This document shows positions 1-7,486 of a DNA stretch of 36,226 nt, one piece after another. The position numbers and the translations under genes are program-made. This DNA is from Bacteroidales bacterium UBA1208 (lineage in GTDB: Bacteria; Bacteroidota; Bacteroidia; Bacteroidales; P3), in NCBI GenBank assembly GCA_002309955.1, contig DBXQ01000003.1, positions 614-36,839 of the forward strand. The letters run 5' to 3'. The stretch's first letter is position 1. Each line of letters begins with the position of its first letter. The notes under the pieces were generated by a model, which was not told the origin of the DNA, searched no databases, and worked only from the letters and a program-made list of their open reading frames with translations.

Positions 1-479
1 GTGCTGCCTTTCTCGTCCTTGGCGGCATAGCAGCGACGGATGGCCTCGACCATATAGTTGGCATCGTTGCGGGGGCTTTCGCCACAGATAAGGAGGGCTC
101 GCTTGTGTCCCATGCGCAAGAGGTGGAGGGTTTCTTGCTCAATCTCGTCCATGGTGAGGACTTTGCGACGGAGCTGTTTGTTGTCGCGACGGAATCCGCA
201 ATAGACGCAGTTGTTGACACAGGCATTGCCGGTATAGATGGGGGCAAAGAGCACAAGGCGGCGGCCGTAAATCTCGTCCTTGCAATACTCGGCAGTGTCG
301 AGAATCTTTTGTATGTCGGCCTCGTCTTCCACACAGAGCAGTTTGGCCACATCGTCGAGATTGAGGCCTTTCAGCTTGCGGGCTTTGTTGAGGATGTCGT
401 TGAGTTGCGATTCTGACGGGGCGTTGTTGTCAAGCATGCCGTACAATTTGTCGCGGTCGATAAAATTCTGATTTCTCAT
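1..479 (-). CDS. hydG: [FeFe]-hydrogenase H-cluster maturase HydG (N-terminal part, cut by window edge)
   Basis: HydG is a radical SAM enzyme that cleaves tyrosine to supply CO and cyanide for the [FeFe]-hydrogenase H-cluster. The reading frame opens at the ATG complement at 477-479 and runs off the left edge, so about 159 residues are visible. The radical SAM cluster motif CX3CX2C is present as C87, C91 and C94, inside the stretch FAPIYTGNACVNNCVYCGF, which is typical of the HydG/ThiH family. The following RRDNK and the upstream regulator gene favour HydG over ThiH. It lies 12 bp downstream of the TM1266-type regulator and is presumably co-transcribed with it from the promoter at 788-818. 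The C-terminal half lies outside the window, so completeness cannot be judged. A ThiH-like paralogue is the main alternative. Confidence 0.9.
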   Translation of the reverse strand, partial: MRNQNFIDRDKLYGMLDNNAPSESQLNDILNKARKLKGLNLDDVAKLLCVEDEADIQKILDTAEYCKDEIYGRRLVLFAPIYTGNACVNNCVYCGFRRDNKQLRRKVLTMDEIEQETLHLLRMGHKRALLICGESPRNDANYMVEAIRRCYAAKDEKGS

Positions 480-491
480 GGTATTAAGGAT

Positions 492-737
492 TTATTGTTT
501 TGTCAACACGGCTTTGGATTCGACGTCCTGAAGACGGCCCAGACGGCCGGTGAGGGCATTGATGCGGTCGGGCGAGCCCTCGACAATGATGGAGATGACG
601 GCTACAGGCCTTTGGTGGAAAGGCAATCCTTGCCGGCAAAGAACAATATCGGAAAATTCAGAAATAATACTATTGATTTCTGCTGACCGGGAACGGTCGA
701 GTATGAGTATGGTGATTGTTCCTATTCTCTTCTCCAT
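492..737 (-). CDS. Iron-only hydrogenase system regulator, TM1266 family
   Basis: This 81-residue protein begins MEKRIGTITILILDR and contains the pattern IISEFSDIVLCRQGLPF. It matches the small ACT-like TM1266 family, commonly annotated as the putative regulator of iron-only hydrogenase systems. The family is usually encoded beside hydE, hydF or hydG, as here, where hydG follows after 12 bp. It has no DNA-binding helix-turn-helix that I can see, so its regulatory mechanism is unclear; family members are ferredoxin-fold proteins that probably bind a small ligand. Length is normal for the family. The first gene of the leftward unit, it starts about 50 bp downstream of a consensus promoter. Family assignment is firm, function is only by association. 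Confidence 0.88.
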   Translation of the reverse strand: MEKRIGTITILILDRSRSAEINSIISEFSDIVLCRQGLPFHQRPVAVISIIVEGSPDRINALTGRLGRLQDVESKAVLTKQ

Positions 738-787
738 CAGGTGTTAGGCTTTTGGGTTAGACGAATATTTAATAATTATTTCGGCTG

Positions 788-818
788 CAAAGATACAAAG
801 AAATATTTGAATTGCAAG
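788..818 (-). promoter_or_regulatory. Bacteroidetes-type promoter for the regulator-hydG unit
   Basis: On the minus strand the -33 element CTTG (818-815) is followed by 19 bases and then the -7 element TATCTTTG (795-788). Spacing and both boxes fit the Bacteroidetes sigma-ABfr consensus. Predicted transcription starts shortly below 785, leaving a leader of about 45 nt. Confidence 0.75.
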
Positions 819-835
819 ACAAATGCAAAAAAAAT

Positions 836-866
836 CTTGCTGAATGACAAAAAAATCGTAAATTTG
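836..866 (+). promoter_or_regulatory. Bacteroidetes-type promoter for crt-hbd
   Basis: CTTG (836-839), 19 bases, then TAAATTTG (859-866), about 31 bp before the crt ATG. This promoter is back to back with the one for the hydrogenase maturation unit; the two -33 boxes are only about 17 bp apart. Confidence 0.75.
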
Positions 867-897
867 CAGTCTCAAATAATAACAAAAAAAGCGACTT

Positions 898-1671
898 ATG
901 TACAACTATATTAAGATAGAACAGAAACAAGCCGTGACGGTGCTGACGATTTCGGCGCCCAAATCGTTGAACGCTCTTAACAGCATTGTGCTTGGCGAGC
1001 TTGACGATGCGTTGACCCACCTGACTGAAGAGACCCGCGTGTTGATTATAACAGGCGACGGCGAGAAATCGTTTGTGGCGGGAGCCGATATCAGCGAGAT
1101 GGCTGGTCTGAACGAGGCCGAAGGTTTTGATTTCGGCAAGAAAGGTGCCGATGTGTTCCGCCGCATCGAAACACTGCCCATCCCGGTGATTGCCGCCGTG
1201 AACGGATTTGCGCTGGGTGGCGGCTGCGAGCTTGCCATGGCATGCGACATCCGTATCTGTTCCTCCAACGCCAAATTCGGCCAACCTGAAGTGGGACTCG
1301 GCATTATCCCCGGCTTCAGCGGAACCTACCGCTTGGCCAAGCTGGTGGGAATGGGCATGGCCAAACAGCTTATCTACACCGGCAAGCCCATCAAAGCCGA
1401 CGAGGCCTTGCGCATCGGTTTGGTGAACGCCGTCTATGAGCAGCCCGAACTTATGGATGCCGCTATGCAGATGGCTGAGAACATTTGCGCCAACGCCCCC
1501 TTGGCTGTGGCCTATGCCAAACAGTGCATCAACGAGGAGTACGACTTGAATGCCGACGACGCCGTGGCTTTCGAGAACAAGATGTTTGGCCGCTGCTTTG
1601 CCACCGAAGACCAGAAAAACGGCATGAAGGCCTTCCTCAACAAGGAGAAGCCCCAGTTTTGCGGGAAATAA
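898..1671 (+). CDS. crt: 3-hydroxybutyryl-CoA dehydratase / enoyl-CoA hydratase (crotonase)
   Basis: This 257-residue crotonase-family enzyme reversibly dehydrates 3-hydroxybutyryl-CoA to crotonyl-CoA in the cytoplasmic butyrate pathway. The oxyanion-hole stretches FVAGADISEM and GFALGGGCELAM are visible. The two catalytic glutamates of true hydratases are present at about E111 (GGGCELAM) and E131 (FGQPEVGLG). Length is typical of Crt. The next gene, 46 bp downstream, is a 3-hydroxybutyryl-CoA dehydrogenase, which fixes the pathway context. No thiolase or butyryl-CoA dehydrogenase genes are in the window, so they must be elsewhere if the pathway is complete. A general short-chain enoyl-CoA hydratase cannot be excluded from sequence alone. 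Confidence 0.9.
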   Translation: MYNYIKIEQKQAVTVLTISAPKSLNALNSIVLGELDDALTHLTEETRVLIITGDGEKSFVAGADISEMAGLNEAEGFDFGKKGADVFRRIETLPIPVIAAVNGFALGGGCELAMACDIRICSSNAKFGQPEVGLGIIPGFSGTYRLAKLVGMGMAKQLIYTGKPIKADEALRIGLVNAVYEQPELMDAAMQMAENICANAPLAVAYAKQCINEEYDLNADDAVAFENKMFGRCFATEDQKNGMKAFLNKEKPQFCGK

Positions 1672-1717
1672 CAGCAAAGACAATTTATTAATAAACAATT
1701 TATAAAACACCTATACT

Positions 1718-2554
1718 ATGAAAATTTGTGTAATCGGTACCGGTACCATGGCAAAAGGCATTGTGAAAGCCTTTGCCACCAAAATGCCCGTAGTAATGAA
1801 GAGCAGAACCCAAGCCAGCCTTGACAAGGCCATGGGTTCAATCGCCAAATCGTATGCCAAGTTGGTTGAAAAAGGCAAGATGACCCAAGAGGCTGTCGAC
1901 GCCCTTCTGGCCAACATCGCCACCACCACCGACTATGCCACCTTCGCCGACGCCGACCTTGTGATTGAGGCCGCCGTGGAGGACATGCAGCTGAAGAAAG
2001 ATGTGTTCACCGAGCTTGACAAAATCTGCAAACCCGAGACCATCTTCGCCACCAACTCGTCGTCGTTGAGCATCACCGAGATTGCCGCCTGCACCCAGCG
2101 TCCAGCCCAGTTCATCGGCATGCACTTCTTCAACCCTGCCGACCGTATGGCTTTGGTTGAGGTAATCCGCGGCCAGCTGACCAGTGACGAAGTCTGCAAA
2201 TGTGTCATCGACCTTGCCACCTCTATCGGCAAACAGCCTGTCGAGGTGAAAGAGGCTCCCGGTTTCGTGGTGAACCGCATCCTTATCCCCATGATTAATG
2301 AAGCTGTAGGCATTCTGGCTGACGGCATCGCCAGCGCCGAGGATATCGACAAATGCATGATGCTTGGTGCCAACCACCCCATGGGACCCCTGGCTCTTGC
2401 CGACCTCATCGGCAACGATGTGAACCTGGCCATTATGGAAGTGCTCTACAAAGAGTTCGGCGATCCTAAATACCGTCCTCATCCTCTGCTGCGCAAAATG
2501 GTTCGTGCCGGTCTTCTCGGCCGCAAAACCGGCGAGGGCTTCTACAAATATTGA
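1718..2554 (+). CDS. hbd: 3-hydroxybutyryl-CoA dehydrogenase
   Basis: This 278-residue NAD(P)-dependent enzyme interconverts acetoacetyl-CoA and 3-hydroxybutyryl-CoA. The N-terminus MKICVIGTGTMAKGI is the Rossmann dinucleotide loop, with alanine where most homologues have the last glycine of GxGxMG. The catalytic segment GMHFFNP places the conserved histidine at H136, and TNSSSLSITEIA supplies the conserved serine/asparagine region. The C-terminal dimer domain carries NHPMGPLALADLIGND, and the protein ends GRKTGEGFYKY, typical of the family. Length is standard for Hbd. It is the second gene of the crt-hbd operon and is followed by a strong terminator hairpin. Confidence 0.93.
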   Translation: MKICVIGTGTMAKGIVKAFATKMPVVMKSRTQASLDKAMGSIAKSYAKLVEKGKMTQEAVDALLANIATTTDYATFADADLVIEAAVEDMQLKKDVFTELDKICKPETIFATNSSSLSITEIAACTQRPAQFIGMHFFNPADRMALVEVIRGQLTSDEVCKCVIDLATSIGKQPVEVKEAPGFVVNRILIPMINEAVGILADGIASAEDIDKCMMLGANHPMGPLALADLIGNDVNLAIMEVLYKEFGDPKYRPHPLLRKMVRAGLLGRKTGEGFYKY

Positions 2555-2577
2555 TAGCGTCTCTGCCTTTTACACTA

Positions 2578-2615
2578 CGAGCCGTCCCCTCCGGACGGCT
2601 CGTTTTCTTTCTTTT
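2578..2615 (+). terminator. Rho-independent terminator after hbd
   Basis: A perfect 10-bp G+C-rich stem (2578-2587 with 2593-2602, loop CCTCC) is followed by the T-rich tract TTTTCTTTCTTTT. It lies 23 bp after the hbd stop. Confidence 0.92.
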
Positions 2616-2640
2616 GCTCAAGTTTTATCCTATCTTAATG

Positions 2641-2676
2641 AACAAAAAAATCCCGCAACATCGAAGTTGCGGGATT
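2641..2676 (-). terminator. Rho-independent terminator after ilvE
   Basis: The stem TCCCGCAAC (2651-2659) pairs with GTTGCGGGA (2666-2674). Read on the minus strand it is followed by a run of seven T. It lies about 25 bp beyond the ilvE stop and is arranged convergently with the hbd terminator. Confidence 0.9.
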
Positions 2677-2700
2677 AAGAGATTATTATTTCGATCTCAA

Positions 2701-3714
2701 TTAGTCCATGATGGTGTTCCAGTGGTGGACATCCTCAGCCTCGCCCAGCTGGATGGCACGCAGGGCGTGGTACAGCTTGGTGCTCCAAGGACCGGGTTCT
2801 TTGCCGAAGTTGTAGCTCTTACCGGTCTCGGGGTCGTCAAGACGCTCGATGGGGCTGATAACAGCAGCGGTACCGCAAGCACCGGCCTCTTGGAAACCAG
2901 CCAACTCCTCAACGTCGATAGGACGACGCTCCACCTTCATGCCCATATCCTCGGCCAACTGCATGAGACTCTTGTTGGTGATGGAGGGCAGAATGGAAGT
3001 GCTCTTGGGAGTGATATAGGTGTTGTCCTTAATGCCGAAGAAGTTGGCAGCACCGGCCTCATCGACATACTTTTTCTCTTTAGCATCCAGATAGAACTCG
3101 CAGGCATACTGACCGCCATGGCAAGCCTCGACGTGGGCGCGCAGAGAAGCAGCGTAGTTACCACCGACCTTGTAGATACCAGTTCCGAGAGGAGCGGAAC
3201 GGTCGTACTTGCGGGTAATAACATAAGGATTGGCTTTGAAACCACCCTTGAAGTAAGGTCCGACAGGGGTGACAAAGATAACAAACAGATACTCATCAGC
3301 AGGTTTCACACCCACGGTGATGCCAGTACCAATCAAAAGCGGACGGAGATAGAGGCTGGCACCAGTGCCATAAGGAGGAATGAAACGCTCGTTGAGTTTG
3401 ATGACCTTCTTGCACATCTCAACGAACTTTTCGGTGGACAGCTCGGGCATCATAATGCCGCGGCAGGTGCTCTGCAGACGCTCGGCATTAGCCTCGGGAC
3501 GGAAGATACGAATCTTACCATCCTTGCAACGATAAGCTTTCAGACCTTCGAAAGCCTCTTGGCCATAGTGCAAACTCGAAGCAGCCATGTGCATCTCGAT
3601 ATGCTCGGAGGAAGACACTTCTATCTCGCCCCATTTCCCGTCGCGATAGTAGCAGCGGACATTATAATCGGTCTTTACATAACCGAAAGGTAGGTTTTGC
3701 CAATCAATATTCAT
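2701..3714 (-). CDS. ilvE: Branched-chain amino acid aminotransferase
   Basis: This 337-residue PLP-dependent class IV aminotransferase transfers amino groups between branched-chain 2-oxo acids and glutamate. The PLP-binding lysine is K182 in GTGIYKVGGNYAAS. Other family signatures are SLHYGQEAFEGLKAYR (substrate side), LYLRPLLIGTG and the C-terminal EAGACGTAAVISP. Length and the N-terminus fit the eukaryotic-like BCAT subgroup common in Bacteroidetes. It lies on the minus strand 35 bp downstream of a tRNA gene, with no clear promoter of its own between them, so readthrough from the tRNA promoter is possible. A dedicated terminator follows. The long plus-strand frame opposite this gene is an antisense shadow. 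Confidence 0.95.
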   Translation of the reverse strand: MNIDWQNLPFGYVKTDYNVRCYYRDGKWGEIEVSSSEHIEMHMAASSLHYGQEAFEGLKAYRCKDGKIRIFRPEANAERLQSTCRGIMMPELSTEKFVEMCKKVIKLNERFIPPYGTGASLYLRPLLIGTGITVGVKPADEYLFVIFVTPVGPYFKGGFKANPYVITRKYDRSAPLGTGIYKVGGNYAASLRAHVEACHGGQYACEFYLDAKEKKYVDEAGAANFFGIKDNTYITPKSTSILPSITNKSLMQLAEDMGMKVERRPIDVEELAGFQEAGACGTAAVISPIERLDDPETGKSYNFGKEPGPWSTKLYHALRAIQLGEAEDVHHWNTIMD

Positions 3715-3749
3715 GATGTTTACTGTTTTTTTAGGTTTTAAAAAAAAAG

Positions 3750-3823
3750 TGGTCCCACTTGGGCTCGAACCAAGGACCCACTGATTATGAGTCAGTTGCT
3801 CTAACCGACTGAGCTATGGGACC
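3750..3823 (-). tRNA. tRNA with CAT anticodon, probably elongator tRNA-Met
   Basis: The 74-nt gene folds as a perfect cloverleaf: acceptor stem GGTCCCA/TGGGACC, D arm GCTC...GAGC, anticodon stem ACTGA/TCAGT with loop CTCATAA, and T arm CTTGG-TTCGAGC-CCAAG. The anticodon is CAT. CCA is not encoded; the discriminator A is followed by CTT. Elongator tRNA-Met fits best, but a CAT tRNA-Ile read after lysidine modification cannot be excluded by eye. An initiator tRNA is unlikely because the acceptor ends are paired G-C. A run of T follows directly. Confidence 0.93.
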
Positions 3824-3849
3824 AGCTTTTCATCTCTTGAAATCGGGTG

Positions 3850-3880
3850 CAAAGATACACATTTTTTTTCATTCACAAAG
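3850..3880 (-). promoter_or_regulatory. Promoter of the tRNA gene (and perhaps ilvE)
   Basis: On the minus strand CTTTG (3880-3876) is followed by 18 bases and TATCTTTG (3857-3850), 26 bp upstream of the tRNA 5' end. Both boxes fit the Bacteroidetes consensus. Confidence 0.7.
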
Positions 3881-4002
3881 AAAAAAGTGGGTTTTGTTGA
3901 AAAAAAGCCAACCATAGCCTGCGCTGCCCATTGCCTGAACAGCAAAAACGACGGGGCTGTACGGTTGAATCGTTTCACAACCGAAACAGGTAAATAAAAA
4001 AC

Positions 4003-4034
4003 TTTTATCAATTCAAGAAAAAAGCGTACCTTTG
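4003..4034 (+). promoter_or_regulatory. Probable promoter of the ruvX-def-mutL run
   Basis: TACCTTTG at 4027-4034 is a good -7 box. The -33 position holds only TTTT (4003-4006), so the upstream half is weak. The ruvX ATG is 24 bp downstream. Confidence 0.55.
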
Positions 4035-4058
4035 CAAATTTAAAAAGCTATTGAATTT

Positions 4059-4469
4059 ATGGGCAGAATCCTTGCAATAGACTATGGCATAAAGCGTACG
4101 GGCATTGCCGTGACCGATCCAGAACGCATCATTGCGACCGGATTGACCACCGTTTCCACCCCTACCCTGCTCCAATTTCTCAAAGACTATTGTCAGAAAG
4201 AACCTGTCGACATCTTCCTTGTCGGCCAGCCCAAACACATGGACAACACCCCCTCCCAGTCGGCACAGATTATCGAGCCCTTCGTCCAGCAATTAACCCA
4301 AGCTTTCCCCGACAAACAGATTGCGCGCATCGACGAACGCTTCACCTCCAAACTCGCTTTCCAATCCATGATTGACGGCGGACTGAAGAAAAAACAACGA
4401 CAGGACAAAGGCATGATTGACCAAGTCAGTGCCACCATCATGCTGCAAGATTATATGCGAACATTATAA
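4059..4469 (+). CDS. ruvX: RuvX/YqgF family RNase H-fold nuclease (pre-16S rRNA processing / putative Holliday junction resolvase)
   Basis: This 136-residue RNase H-like protein belongs to the YqgF/RuvX family, implicated in pre-16S rRNA 5'-end maturation and proposed as a Holliday junction resolvase. Three acidic active-site positions are visible: D8 in ILAIDYG, E93 in ARIDERFTS and D121 in GMIDQVSATIML. The GQPKHMDNTPS segment is also characteristic. Length is standard. It begins the plus-strand run ruvX, def, TPR lipoprotein, mutL, with a 15-bp gap to def. Confidence 0.9.
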   Translation: MGRILAIDYGIKRTGIAVTDPERIIATGLTTVSTPTLLQFLKDYCQKEPVDIFLVGQPKHMDNTPSQSAQIIEPFVQQLTQAFPDKQIARIDERFTSKLAFQSMIDGGLKKKQRQDKGMIDQVSATIMLQDYMRTL

Positions 4470-4484
4470 TAAATACACAGAGAA

Positions 4485-5048
4485 ATGCTCTATCCCATTA
4501 TTGGCTACGGCCATCCCACACTGCGCAAACAAGCGCAACCCATCGACAAAGACTATCCCGGCCTTGACCAACTCATCGCCGACATGTACGAAACCATGTA
4601 CAATGCCGACGGTGTAGGCCTTGCCGCACCCCAAATCGACCTCAGCATCCAGCTTGTTGTCATTGGCTTCCGTCCCTACGACGAGAAAACCGACACCTAC
4701 CTCGAACCCGCTGAAGAACACACACTCATCAACCCCGAAATCCTTGAGTTCATAGGCGAAAAACAATACTTCAACGAAGGTTGCCTCAGCATCCCCGACA
4801 TCCACGAAGACGTTCTCCGTCACGAAGGCATCCGTCTGCGCTGGTACGACGAGAAGTGGCAAATCCACGAAGAAGAAATCCACGGCATGTTTGCACGTGT
4901 GGCACAGCACGAAATCGACCACCTCAAAGGCAAAGTCTTCACCGACCATCTCAGCACCATCCGCAAAACCATGCTCAAACGGAAACTCAACGATGTAATC
5001 TGCGGTCGTGTACGCACTGCCTACCGCATGAAACCGAACAAAAAATAA
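4485..5048 (+). CDS. def: Peptide deformylase
   Basis: This 187-residue metallohydrolase removes the formyl group from nascent protein N-termini. All three family motifs are present: G43VGLAAPQ, E98GCLS with metal ligand C100, and H142EIDH with ligands H142 and H146 and catalytic E143. It has the extra basic C-terminal tail (KTMLKRKLNDV...) seen in many Bacteroidetes members. It lies between ruvX and a TPR lipoprotein gene in a tightly packed run. There is no methionyl-tRNA formyltransferase gene beside it. Confidence 0.96.
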   Translation: MLYPIIGYGHPTLRKQAQPIDKDYPGLDQLIADMYETMYNADGVGLAAPQIDLSIQLVVIGFRPYDEKTDTYLEPAEEHTLINPEILEFIGEKQYFNEGCLSIPDIHEDVLRHEGIRLRWYDEKWQIHEEEIHGMFARVAQHEIDHLKGKVFTDHLSTIRKTMLKRKLNDVICGRVRTAYRMKPNKK

Positions 5049-5064
5049 TACATACAACAATACC

Positions 5065-5589
5065 ATGAAAAAATTAGCAACAGTCATAATCCTTGCTGCA
5101 ACCCTTCTGGTTGCCTGCGGTCCCACCCGCGAAGAACGTATCGAACAAATCGAAGACTTCGAAGACTCCATTTTCGAATCCACCGTCGCCGCCGACGAAG
5201 GCACCGCCGACCAACTCACAGCCCTCTACACCGCCTTTGCCGACAAATACCCTGACGACACCCTCAGCCCCCAGTTCCTGCTCAAGGCTGCCGAAATACA
5301 AAGCAACGTGCTCCACACCGACCGTGCCGTCGAACTTTTCGACCGCATCATCAACAACTACCCCGACTTTGAACACGTACCCATCTGCTACTTCCTCAAA
5401 GGTATCGCCTACGAATCCAACAGCGAATTCGACAAAGCCAAGGCCGCCTATCAGACCTTCGTCGACAAATATCCCGACCACTACATGGCCGACCAAACCC
5501 GCAAAATGATTCCCCAAGTGGGCATGAGTCCCGAGGAAATGCTTGACCAAATCCTCTCCGACGCCAACGACTCCATCATTGCCCAATAA
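5065..5589 (+). CDS. TPR-repeat lipoprotein
   Basis: This 174-residue protein has a lipoprotein signal peptide with lipobox LLVAC (Cys at residue 18). After an acidic stretch it carries TPR-like helical pairs, for example ALYTAFADKYPDD, RAVELFDRIINNYPDF and KAKAAYQTFVDKYPDH. This tetratricopeptide pattern with the recurring YP-D end resembles BamD/YbgF-type outer-membrane assembly proteins, but it is shorter than BamD and I do not assign that role. It probably sits in the periplasm, anchored to the outer or inner membrane. It is 16 bp after def and 18 bp before mutL, so it belongs to the same transcription unit. Confidence 0.8.
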   Translation: MKKLATVIILAATLLVACGPTREERIEQIEDFEDSIFESTVAADEGTADQLTALYTAFADKYPDDTLSPQFLLKAAEIQSNVLHTDRAVELFDRIINNYPDFEHVPICYFLKGIAYESNSEFDKAKAAYQTFVDKYPDHYMADQTRKMIPQVGMSPEEMLDQILSDANDSIIAQ

Positions 5590-5607
5590 GCCGCACCGAC
5601 GCACCCC

Positions 5608-7452
5608 GTGAGCGACATCATCAACATATTGCCCGACAGCGTGGCCAACCAGATCGCCGCAGGCGAAGTGGTTGACCGCCCCGCCTCGGCAGTGAAAGAG
5701 TTGCTCGAAAACGCCCTCGATGCCGGTGCATCGAAAATACAACTCATTGTCAAGGACGCCGGCCGAACCCTCATCCAAGTTATCGACAACGGATGCGGCA
5801 TGAGCGACAGCGATGCACGTATCTGCTTCGAACGTCACGCCACCTCCAAGATACACAAAGCCGACGACCTCTTCGCCATCCACACCATGGGATTCCGGGG
5901 CGAAGCCCTCGCTTCCATTGCAGCCATTGCCCAAGTCGAACTGAAAAGCAGGCTCCACGACCGCGAACTCGGCACACAACTCATCATCGAAGGCAGCCAA
6001 ATCAAAGAACAGTCACCCTGCGCCTGCCCCTACGGCACCTCCATCGCCGTCAAAAACCTATTCTTCAACATCCCTGCACGGCGCAACTTCCTCAAAAAAG
6101 ACAGCATTGAACTCAGCCACATAGAAGAAATCTTCAAGCGTGTAGCCCTCATCAACTACCACACCGACTACTCCTTCAACAGCAACGGACGTCTACTCTA
6201 CGACCTACGTGCCGGCAACTTTGCCCAACGCATCAGCCAACTCTACGGCAACAACTACCGCGAACGCCTTTGTCCTGTCAATGAGCAGACCGACATTGCC
6301 AACATCACCGGATATGTCTCCAAACCCGAATTTGCCCGTAAAAGCCGTGGCGAGCAATACCTTTTCGTCAACCACCGCTTCATCAAGCATCCCGCCCTCA
6401 GCGCCGCTGTCGAAAAGGCCTATGCCGATATCATCCCTGACCACTACTACCCCACCTACTTCATCCACATCGAAGTCGACCCCTCGCGCATCGACATCAA
6501 CATCCACCCCACCAAAACCGAAGTAAAATTCATCGACGAACACGCCCTCTTTGCCATCCTGCGCGCCGCCACCAAGAAAGCCATAGGCCAGTTCAGTCTC
6601 TCCAACGAATTGCAATTCAACCCTATCGAAGAAGTCAACTACCCCCCTGCCCCAAAAGGCTACGTCCCTCCCCAACCCCAGATACACTACAACCCCAACT
6701 ACAACCCCTTCAAAAGCACCCAACCCCGCCACTCCGAACCTGCTTCCCATCCCTCTACCCCCGCCCCAGACCCCAAATGGACCTCCTTTTTCGACCTCGA
6801 CCAAAGCCGCAACACACCTACTCCCAACACCCCCCTACCAACCCAACCTGAACTCCCTATCCCCCAACCTGACACCTCCGCCCTCCACCCCTCCACCGAC
6901 ACCCCATCGCCCTGCATACAACTTATGGGCAGCCATATTGTCAGCGTCCTGCCCTCCGGGCTTCTGGTCATCGACCAGCAAGCTGCCCATGAGCGCATCC
7001 TTTTCGAACGGCTCTTCAACCACCGCTCCGCACCCCATGCCCAGCAACTTCTCTTCCCCGTCAACTGCCAGTTCTCGCCCGCCGACGCTGACATCTTCAA
7101 CGAGATTATCCCCGAACTCAAACAATACGGATTCGAAATAGGCTCACTGGGACAGACCACCTTCGTAGTCACAGCCACCCCCCCCGACACCCAGGAAGGC
7201 GAACTGCAAAGCCTTTTCGACCAAATTATTGTCGAATATAAAGGAGCCATGATTCAGAAATTCACCGACCGCTCCCAATGTCTCTGCCGCTCCATGGCGC
7301 GCCAGCTGGCCGTCAAACCCGGCACCCAGCTCCAGCAGTCGGAAATGCAGCAAATCGTCGCCGACCTCTTCTGCTGTCAAATGCCTGGCATCAGTCCATC
7401 GGGACGCAAAACCATGGTCATCCTCCAACCCGACCAGTTGTTCAACCAATAA
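5608..7452 (+). CDS. mutL: DNA mismatch repair protein MutL
   Basis: This 614-residue GHKL ATPase couples MutS mismatch recognition to strand removal. The start is GTG at 5608, which gives the expected N-terminus ending in ILPDSVANQIAAGEVVDRP. ATPase motifs are E31 and N35 in ELLENALDAG, D60NGCGM65, HATSKI and GFRGEAL. A proline-, threonine- and serine-rich linker spans about residues 345-435. The C-terminal dimerisation domain contains D456QQAAHERILFE467, a variant of the endonuclease motif DQHAX2EX4E with glutamine for histidine. The usual CPHGRP motif is replaced by SPSGRK. It is 18 bp after the TPR lipoprotein gene and 34 bp before the rhomboid gene. Confidence 0.96.
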   Translation: MSDIINILPDSVANQIAAGEVVDRPASAVKELLENALDAGASKIQLIVKDAGRTLIQVIDNGCGMSDSDARICFERHATSKIHKADDLFAIHTMGFRGEALASIAAIAQVELKSRLHDRELGTQLIIEGSQIKEQSPCACPYGTSIAVKNLFFNIPARRNFLKKDSIELSHIEEIFKRVALINYHTDYSFNSNGRLLYDLRAGNFAQRISQLYGNNYRERLCPVNEQTDIANITGYVSKPEFARKSRGEQYLFVNHRFIKHPALSAAVEKAYADIIPDHYYPTYFIHIEVDPSRIDINIHPTKTEVKFIDEHALFAILRAATKKAIGQFSLSNELQFNPIEEVNYPPAPKGYVPPQPQIHYNPNYNPFKSTQPRHSEPASHPSTPAPDPKWTSFFDLDQSRNTPTPNTPLPTQPELPIPQPDTSALHPSTDTPSPCIQLMGSHIVSVLPSGLLVIDQQAAHERILFERLFNHRSAPHAQQLLFPVNCQFSPADADIFNEIIPELKQYGFEIGSLGQTTFVVTATPPDTQEGELQSLFDQIIVEYKGAMIQKFTDRSQCLCRSMARQLAVKPGTQLQQSEMQQIVADLFCCQMPGISPSGRKTMVILQPDQLFNQ

Positions 7453-7486
7453 CCACAACCCCATTTATCAACCAATATAAAACACA

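Noticed and set aside
769..1710. Long minus-strand frame opposite crt
   Set aside because: It is antisense to a clear crotonase gene and overlaps the divergent promoters; the translation has no recognisable domain.
2551..3693. Long plus-strand frame opposite ilvE
   Set aside because: It mirrors the ilvE coding frame, crosses two terminators and has no family signature.
5074..6000. Minus-strand frame opposite the TPR lipoprotein and mutL
   Set aside because: Gly/Val-rich antisense shadow of G+C-rich coding DNA.
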